Shown: positions 14,845 through 19,693 of the stretch, one piece after another | How the letters are laid out: every line of letters begins with the position of its first letter | Position numbering within the stretch: position 1 is the stretch's first letter | Assembly (NCBI GenBank): GCA_900769765.1 | Contig: CAAGHW010000047.1 | Span: 1 to 19,693, forward strand | DNA from: Bacteroidaceae bacterium | GTDB lineage: Bacteria > Bacteroidota > Bacteroidia > Bacteroidales > Bacteroidaceae | Direction: 5' to 3' | Length of the DNA: 19,693 nt | Made by a program: the position numbers and the translations under genes | The notes under the pieces: model-generated | The model's database searches: none | What the model was told of the DNA's origin: nothing | What the model saw: only the letters and a program-made list of their open reading frames with translations

Positions 14845-17463
14845 TTAAGCTTCGATAATCTCGAAAACTTTGTCGATTGCAGCTTTTACACCTGCAGAGT
14901 TCTTTCCGCCTGCCTGTGCAAAGTGTGCCTGGCCACCGCCGCCACCCTGCATCTCGCGTGCAGCCTGACCTACAATCTTGCCGGCGTTGATACCGCGCTC
15001 CACAAGATCTGCACTCACTGATATTGTCAACTGTGGCTTGTCGTTGTGTATGCTGCCCAATACAATCAAAAGATTCTCAGGCTGCTCCTGACGCAACATG
15101 AATGCAATATCCTTTACTGTAGCAGGTGCCATAGGAAGGATTGCGCTGATGTAACGCATGCCGTTCCTCTCCTTAATGTCGTTCAACAGCTGGTTTTTCA
15201 TCATTGCCGCTTTCTCCTTTGCATACTCCTCAATCTCTTTCTTCAGCTCTGCGTTCTCTGCGATAGACTTGACGATTGTAGCCTTTAGGTTAGGTACATT
15301 GTTGAAGAGCGCATGTATCTCCTTCATCAAGTTCTGTGCCTTGTACAAGTGGTCCTCGAGAGCCTTGCCTGTGATAGCCTCTATACGACGTACACCGGCT
15401 GCAACAGAACTCTCGCTGATGATTTTCACCATACCGATGTTACCTGTTGCCGATACGTGTGTACCGCCACAGAACTCGATAGATGTACCGAACTGTACTA
15501 CGCGTACGTGGTCGCCGTACTTCTCACCGAAGAGAGCTATCGCGCCAAGCTGTTTTGCTTCCTCGATAGGAATGTTGCGGTAGTCGGTGAGTGCTATGTT
15601 CTCGCGTATGCGTGCGTTTACAATGCGCTCAACCTGCTCTATCTCCTCATCGGTAACCTTCTGGAAGTGTGAGAAGTCGAAACGTATGCCCTCGGGTGTA
15701 ACAAGTGAACCCTTCTGCTCAACGTGTGTACCCAGTACCTGACGCAATGCCTGGTCGAGCAAGTGTGTACATGAGTGGTTCGCTGCACAAGCCGCACGTT
15801 TCTCCTTGTTTACCTCTGCCACGAATGTAGCTGCAGGGTCTGCGGGGAGCTGCTTTGTTATATGTATAGGAAGGTTGTTCTCTTTCTTTGTGTCGATAAC
15901 CTCGATGCGCTCGTCGCCACATACAAGGAAACCGCAGTCGCCAACCTGACCACCGCTCTCAGCATAGAAAGGAGTATCTTTCAACACAATCTGATACAGT
16001 GTCTGGTTCTTCTGCTTTGTCTGGCGGTAGCGAAGGATTGTTGTCTCGTATTCGGTGTTGTCGTAACCCACGAATGTGCACTCGCCCTCGTTTATTGTTG
16101 TCCAGTCACCGTTCTCCACAGCGGCAGCGTTGCGCGCACGTGTCTTCTGCTTGAGCATCTCCTCGTCGAACTGCTCCATGTTTACGGTCAAGCCGTTCTC
16201 GCGAAGGATAAGCTGTGTAAGGTCGATTGGGAAACCGAATGTGTCGTAGAGTGTAAATGCCTCAACACCGCTGATTTCGCTCTTGCCGCTCTCTTTGGTT
16301 GTTGCAATAATCTTGTCGAGCATACCCATACCGGTCTCGAGAGTGCGAAGAAATGAATCCTCCTCCTCCTTGATAACCTTTGTGATAAGATCCTGCTGCT
16401 GTTTCAATTCGGGATATGCATCACCCATGTTCTCGATGAGTGTAGGAACGAGCTTGTACATGAATGCCTGCTTCTGTCCCAGGAATGTGTAGCCGTAGCG
16501 TACTGCACGGCGCAAGATGCGGCGGATTACATAACCTGCCTTTGCGTTTGAAGGCAGCTGACCATCTGTTATCGAGAACGAGATTGTACGTATGTGGTCG
16601 GCGATTACGCGCATTGCAACGTCTGTCTGGTTGTCGTCGCCATACTTCTTGCCCGAAACCTCGCCGATAGCCTTGATGATTGGCTGGAATACGTCTGTGT
16701 CGTAGTTCGACTGCTTGCCCTGGAGTGCCATACAAAGACGCTCGAAGCCCATACCGGTGTCGATAACCTTTGCGGGAAGCTCCTCGAGGTGACCGTCGGC
16801 CATGCGGTTGAACTGCATGAACACAAGGTTCCATATCTCGATGACCTGTGGGTGTGAACCGTTTACAAGGTCGCGGCCGTTGATTTTTGCTCTCTCCTCG
16901 TCGTTGCGAAGGTCGATGTGAATTTCAGAGCAAGGACCGCAAGGGCCTGTATCGCCCATTTCCCAGAAGTTGTCCTTATGGTTACCGTTGATGATACGGT
17001 CGGCAGGCAGGTGTTTTTCCCAAATAGCGGCAGCCTCGTTGTCGCGTGCAAGACCTTCGGCCTCGCAACCCTCGAATACGGTAGCATACATACGGTTCGG
17101 GTCGAGCTTTACAACCTGTGTAAGGTATTCCCATGCCCAGTTGATGGCATCTTCCTTGAAGTAGTCGCCGAACGACCAGTTGCCGAGCATCTCGAACATT
17201 GTGTGGTGATAGGTGTCGTGTCCAACCTCCTCAAGGTCGTTGTGCTTACCGCTTACGCGAAGACACTTCTGTGAGTCGGCAACGCGCTTGCTCTTTGCAG
17301 GGCTGTTGCCAAGAATAATATCCTTGAACTGGTTCATACCGGCATTGGTGAACATCAGTGTGGGGTCATCTTTTACTACCATTGGAGCAGAGGGCACAAT
17401 GAGGTGACCTTTCTGCTCGAAGAATTGTTTGAACGATTCTCTGATTTCTTTTGATGTGAGCAT
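14845..17463 (-). CDS. alaS: Alanyl-tRNA synthetase
   Basis: AlaRS charges tRNA-Ala and clears mischarged Ser/Gly-tRNA. The 872-residue protein is full length with all domains. The class II catalytic core (about 1-250) has TNAGMNQFK and YHHTMFEMLGNWSFGDYF (85-102). The tRNA-recognition helical part holds GYVIRRILRRAVRYG (310-324). The editing domain has the zinc set H563, H567 (HSCTH), C665 and H669 (CGGTH). A C-terminal coiled part follows (ELKKEIEEYAKEK), then the C-Ala domain with GGGGGQAHFAQAGGKN. It starts at ATG 17463 with the family-typical MLTSKEIRESF. It is a single gene between a promoter at 17523-17530 and the palindromic terminator. Confidence 0.98.
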   Translation of the reverse strand: MLTSKEIRESFKQFFEQKGHLIVPSAPMVVKDDPTLMFTNAGMNQFKDIILGNSPAKSKRVADSQKCLRVSGKHNDLEEVGHDTYHHTMFEMLGNWSFGDYFKEDAINWAWEYLTQVVKLDPNRMYATVFEGCEAEGLARDNEAAAIWEKHLPADRIINGNHKDNFWEMGDTGPCGPCSEIHIDLRNDEERAKINGRDLVNGSHPQVIEIWNLVFMQFNRMADGHLEELPAKVIDTGMGFERLCMALQGKQSNYDTDVFQPIIKAIGEVSGKKYGDDNQTDVAMRVIADHIRTISFSITDGQLPSNAKAGYVIRRILRRAVRYGYTFLGQKQAFMYKLVPTLIENMGDAYPELKQQQDLITKVIKEEEDSFLRTLETGMGMLDKIIATTKESGKSEISGVEAFTLYDTFGFPIDLTQLILRENGLTVNMEQFDEEMLKQKTRARNAAAVENGDWTTINEGECTFVGYDNTEYETTILRYRQTKQKNQTLYQIVLKDTPFYAESGGQVGDCGFLVCGDERIEVIDTKKENNLPIHITKQLPADPAATFVAEVNKEKRAACAANHSCTHLLDQALRQVLGTHVEQKGSLVTPEGIRFDFSHFQKVTDEEIEQVERIVNARIRENIALTDYRNIPIEEAKQLGAIALFGEKYGDHVRVVQFGTSIEFCGGTHVSATGNIGMVKIISESSVAAGVRRIEAITGKALEDHLYKAQNLMKEIHALFNNVPNLKATIVKSIAENAELKKEIEEYAKEKAAMMKNQLLNDIKERNGMRYISAILPMAPATVKDIAFMLRQEQPENLLIVLGSIHNDKPQLTISVSADLVERGINAGKIVGQAAREMQGGGGGQAHFAQAGGKNSAGVKAAIDKVFEIIEA

Positions 17464-17522
17464 ATCTTTGTTATTTTTTGATTATTTTTTGAACAATAAT
17501 GGCTGTTTGCCATAAAATCGTA

Positions 17523-17530
17523 CAAAGTTA
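17523..17530 (-). promoter_or_regulatory. -7 element for alaS
   Basis: On the minus strand TAACTTTG matches TAnnTTTG exactly, 60 bases before the alaS ATG. An inverted repeat lies directly upstream, where RNA polymerase would contact the spacer. No clear TTTG is visible at -33. Confidence 0.55.
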
Positions 17531-17550
17531 CAATATTTTACGAAATATTG
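17531..17550. promoter_or_regulatory. Inverted repeat in the alaS promoter spacer
   Basis: CAATATTT (17531-17538) and AAATATTG (17543-17550) form an 8-bp inverted repeat around TACG, touching the alaS -7 element. Its size and position fit an operator for a dimeric regulator, but no regulator is assigned. It lies in an AT-rich region, where chance palindromes are more common. Confidence 0.35.
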
Positions 17551-17622
17551 TCGGGTGTTGTCCCATAAAGTTGTGCCGTTTTTGGGCTATTTGTTCCATA
17601 AATTGGTGTTTAACTTCTGATA

Positions 17623-17654
17623 TTTGCATAAAATATTATGTTTTACTACATTTG
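17623..17654 (+). promoter_or_regulatory. Promoter of the M23 peptidase–MerR operon
   Basis: TTTG (17623-17626) and TACATTTG (17647-17654) match the Bacteroidetes -33 and -7 consensus exactly, with a 20-base spacer. This is the cleanest promoter in the window. Transcription would start near 17659, giving a short leader to the ATG at 17676. Confidence 0.75.
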
Positions 17655-17675
17655 TAGAGTCATTCCGTTTAAGAA

Positions 17676-18650
17676 ATGCAAAAAAGATACTATACATTCA
17701 ACCCCGAAACGAACAGCTATGAGCCTGTCTATATAACACTCGCCCAAAGAGTGTTCAAGGTCGTGCGCAGGTTGCTTATGTATCTCATTTTCGGCGGTCT
17801 CGCATTTCTTGTATTCTATCTGTTTGTAGACAAACCTACAGCTCAGGAGTTCGAGAACGAGAACTCGCAGCTGTTGGCACAGTACCGCATTGTGTCGTCG
17901 CGTCTCGACAGGGCTATGACAGTTCTGCAGGATATACAGCAGCGCGATGATAATCTTTACCGCGTGATGCTTGATGCCGACCCTGTGCCCGAGAGTGAAC
18001 GTAATGCAGGCTATGCCGGTACAAACCGATATGACGAACTACTTGCAATGAACAACGCGGAGCTTCTTGTAGAGACAGCCCAAAAACTCGACCTGCTCGA
18101 GAAACAGCTCTATATGCAGATAAAGTCGTTCGATGAGATTGTGGCTCTTGATAAGGATGCCGAGGAGCGTCTGCGTCATATACCGGCTATACAGCCAATC
18201 GCCAACCGCGATTTGAAACGAACAGCTTCGGGTTACGGATATCGTATCGACCCCGTATATAAAGTACGTAAGTTCCACAAGGGAATGGACTTTTCGTGTG
18301 ACAGGCGTACACCAATCTATGCAACAGCCGATGGAGTGGTGGAGAGTGCAAAATGGATGTCTGGTTACGGATATACCGTCGTGATAGACCACGGCTATGG
18401 ATACAAGACCCTTTATGCACACCTGCTCGATAAGAAATTCCTTGTGAAAAAAGGACAGAAGGTGGTGCGTGGCGAGCAGATAGCCCTCAGCGGAAACTCG
18501 GGAAAGAGTACCGGCCCTCACTTGCATTATGAGGTTATTGTAAAGGGAAAACACGAGAATCCCATCAACTACTATTTTATGGATCTTGATGCCGACGGTT
18601 ACGACCAGATGTTGCAGATGGCCGAGAACCACGGTAAAATATACGACTGA
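17676..18650 (+). CDS. M23 (LytM-type) metallopeptidase, membrane-anchored
   Basis: Peptidases of this family cut peptidoglycan cross-bridges or act as amidase activators. The 324-residue protein has a short cytoplasmic N-terminus, one membrane helix (about 33-51) and a coiled-coil region (about 56-155; NENSQLLAQYRIVSSRLDRA, then ELLVETAQKLDLLEKQL). The periplasmic M23 domain follows (about 180-300). Zinc and catalytic residues are intact: H201 and D205 (HKGMDFS), H249 (LYAHL), H282 and H284 (GPHLHYE), so it is probably active rather than a degenerate regulator. The G-rich loop SGYGYRIDP before it is typical. The 31 residues after the domain are polar. It is in an operon with the MerR-like gene one base after its stop, and divergent from alaS. 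Confidence 0.93.
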   Translation: MQKRYYTFNPETNSYEPVYITLAQRVFKVVRRLLMYLIFGGLAFLVFYLFVDKPTAQEFENENSQLLAQYRIVSSRLDRAMTVLQDIQQRDDNLYRVMLDADPVPESERNAGYAGTNRYDELLAMNNAELLVETAQKLDLLEKQLYMQIKSFDEIVALDKDAEERLRHIPAIQPIANRDLKRTASGYGYRIDPVYKVRKFHKGMDFSCDRRTPIYATADGVVESAKWMSGYGYTVVIDHGYGYKTLYAHLLDKKFLVKKGQKVVRGEQIALSGNSGKSTGPHLHYEVIVKGKHENPINYYFMDLDADGYDQMLQMAENHGKIYD

Positions 18651-18651
18651 T

Positions 18652-19002
18652 ATGGCACTGAATACAAATAAGGATTTGAAGATGTACTACTCCATAAAGG
18701 AGGTGGCGGAGAAACTGAATGTTACTGAGACGACATTACGTTATTGGGAAACTGTCTTTCCGCAAGTGAAACCATATAAAGGTGCCAACGGCGTACGCCG
18801 TTATACAAAAGAGGATATCGAAACCCTGCGTACAGTCTATCATCTTGTAAAGGAACGCGGCCTGACTCTTGCCGGAGCAAAACAACAGTTCAAGTCCGGT
18901 GGCCCCAAGAATACTGCCGAAATAAACAGCGAAGTCATCGACAGGCTCAAGGCTGTGAAGGAGGAACTGCTGGCATTGAAAGAACAACTTGACAATCTAT
19001 GA
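18652..19002 (+). CDS. MerR-family transcriptional regulator
   Basis: A small DNA-binding regulator of 116 residues. The MerR winged helix-turn-helix (about 11-80) is clear: YYSIKEVAEKLNVTETTLRYW, then NGVRRYTKEDIETLRTVYHL and the LAGAKQQF helix. A C-terminal helical segment (EVIDRLKAVKEELLALKEQL) is likely the dimerising coiled coil. There is no effector domain, so no inducer can be named. I start at ATG 18652, one base after the M23 stop, rather than at 18586, since the earlier residues overlap the M23 gene and are Cys/Arg-rich. Translational coupling suggests co-regulation with the peptidase; whether it controls that operon is inference. Confidence 0.9.
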   Translation: MALNTNKDLKMYYSIKEVAEKLNVTETTLRYWETVFPQVKPYKGANGVRRYTKEDIETLRTVYHLVKERGLTLAGAKQQFKSGGPKNTAEINSEVIDRLKAVKEELLALKEQLDNL

Positions 19003-19032
19003 TTAGAGGCGACAATGTCGCCTCTAATCATA
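18998..19032. terminator. Bidirectional terminator between merR-like and the AT-rich genes
   Basis: A perfect 17-bp inverted repeat (18998-19014 with 19016-19032) leaves a single central base, so about three or four inner pairs open to form the loop. It contains the MerR-like stop codon and ends 6 bases before the stop of the convergent gene. T-tracts are weak on both sides, so efficiency is uncertain. Confidence 0.65.
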
Positions 19033-19037
19033 AAATG

Positions 19038-19595
19038 TTATTCAAAATTATAGTCATTCCAATAGTATATGTAATTGAACTGTTTTCCGTAATCTGTAAC
19101 TTCGAATTGTAATCTTTCTTTTATTTTTAATTCTATTTCTCTGAATTTTGATACTGGAATGTACATGTAATAAGATAACCTGAAAAAAGAGAAACGTACA
19201 TCATCGACTTTTCCTGTCTCCGGATTTATAAATAGTTCTACAAAACCAATTCCTTTTCTTCCAACTCTTTTTATTTTTTCTTTTTCTTCGTTAGAATAAG
19301 ACTCTTCTAAAATTGAATACAAATTCTCCGTTTGTTTATACAATTCATTTGATTCAAGATCCGGGGTGTTTTCGTCTGGAAAATCCCCTGTGAGCTTATG
19401 GATTTTTGCTATGTTAATCCATTTATTATCGCTGTTATACACTTTGATGATTCCACTTCCTAATCTCTCTGCTTGGTATGTGTATCCGTTCTCATAAAAA
19501 ACTTTGGTACCAACACTATCAGGATAAATGCTTGTCTGTGAAAAAATACAGTTTGTAATAAACAAGAATAGGGTAATTAATAAAATCTTTTTCAT
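19038..19595 (-). CDS. Small exported protein of unknown function, tandem copy 1
   Basis: The 185-residue protein starts with a signal peptide (MKK, hydrophobic LLITLFLFI, cleavage probably after IFS or FSQ near 19-20), so it is exported to the periplasm or surface. Cys16 is not in a strong lipobox. The mature part is polar and Tyr/Asp-rich, with VGTKVFYENGYTYQAERLGS early, a charged helix (NEEKEKIKRVGRKG) and an NPETGKVDDVRFSFF strand stretch near the end that resembles a TonB-C-like or energy-transducer beta module. I recognise no family with certainty. The gene is AT-rich (about 23-30% G+C in two 60-base samples), unlike its neighbours. A near-identical 3' end follows on the same strand, so it lies in a duplicated tandem pair. 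A role as a small secreted or immunity-like factor is speculative. Confidence 0.7.
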   Translation of the reverse strand: MKKILLITLFLFITNCIFSQTSIYPDSVGTKVFYENGYTYQAERLGSGIIKVYNSDNKWINIAKIHKLTGDFPDENTPDLESNELYKQTENLYSILEESYSNEEKEKIKRVGRKGIGFVELFINPETGKVDDVRFSFFRLSYYMYIPVSKFREIELKIKERLQFEVTDYGKQFNYIYYWNDYNFE

Positions 19596-19601
19596 GTGCA
19601 G

Positions 19602-19693
19602 TTACTTAAATTTGTAGTCATTCCAATAGTATATGTAATTGAACTGTTTTCCGTAATCTGTAACTTCGAATTGTAATCTTTCTTTTATTTTTA
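19602..19693 (-). CDS. Tandem copy 2 of the small exported protein (3' end only)
   Basis: This is the C-terminal part of a second gene, cut by the window edge. It reads in the same frame as copy 1 and ends WNDYKFK instead of WNDYNFE, with its stop at 19602-19604. It ends 6 bases before the start of copy 1, so the two are cotranscribed. The remaining visible 79 bases match copy 1 exactly. Confidence 0.7.
   Translation of the reverse strand, partial: KIKERLQFEVTDYGKQFNYIYYWNDYKFK
19615..19693. repeat. Direct repeat of 19051-19129
   Basis: The 79 bases at 19615-19693 are identical to 19051-19129, an offset of 564 bases, which is one gene length plus 6 bases. The identity begins just inside the 3' ends of the two tandem copies and runs to the edge of the window. 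Outside the repeat on the 3' side (19602-19614) the two copies differ. Confidence 0.95.

Noticed and set aside
17378..17513. Upstream open frame of about 45 codons in the alaS leader (minus), out of frame with alaS
   Set aside because: No ribosome-binding feature, a composition typical of AT-rich leader DNA, and no sign of a leader peptide rich in Ala codons.
18586..18651. Earlier start for the MerR-like gene
   Set aside because: The extra residues lie within the M23 gene and have a composition unlike MerR; the ATG at 18652 is one base after the M23 stop.

Overview
The window looks like a chromosomal segment from a Bacteroidales bacterium (Bacteroides/Prevotella-like). The evidence is the content: a SusC-like outer-membrane beta-barrel protein, a DUF3822-type protein joined to rsmD, and alaS divergent from an M23 peptidase–MerR pair. 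It also comes from promoters of the Bacteroidetes type (TAnnTTTG at -7, once with a well-spaced TTTG at -33) and from the near absence of Shine-Dalgarno sequences. Sampled coding regions are near 48% G+C. No rRNA, tRNA, CRISPR array, transposase or phage gene was recognised.

Left part (1-6600). A hairpin-rich repeat-like stretch (22-93) lies downstream of uvrA (minus). uvrA is divergent from a plus-strand pair, an exported GHL10-type glycosyl hydrolase and a GNAT acetyltransferase joined by an ATGA stop/start overlap. The GNAT gene converges on, and overlaps by four bases, a divergent sigma-70-like protein gene (minus). Upstream of that gene, about 390 bases without a protein gene hold what I read as an independent structured RNA of about 226 nt (5728-5953, minus), with its own promoter, several hairpins and a terminator. 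A 23-bp terminator hairpin separates it from a 132-aa orphan protein gene.

Middle part (6546-14832). A TonB-receptor-like outer-membrane protein with a Pro/Gly-rich tail has a good promoter and a perfect 18-bp terminator, and is followed by a cardiolipin synthase. Facing them is a minus-strand operon: an N-terminally anchored protein of unknown function, a DUF3822-type protein, and rsmD. This operon is divergent from a RecD/Dda-like helicase, with overlapping promoters between them. The helicase and alaS converge on a perfect 48-nt palindrome that can terminate both.

Right part (14845-19693). alaS is divergent from an M23 (LytM-type) envelope peptidase cotranscribed with a small MerR-like regulator. 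After another long bidirectional terminator, the window ends in AT-rich DNA with a tandemly duplicated gene for a small exported protein. The second copy is cut by the window edge, and 79 bases at the 3' ends of the two copies are identical.

Most genes are housekeeping: DNA repair (uvrA, helicase), translation (alaS, rsmD), envelope synthesis and remodelling (cls, M23, GHL10). The parts worth following up are the unassigned structured RNA, the recent tandem duplication at the right edge, and the unusual sigma-like protein.
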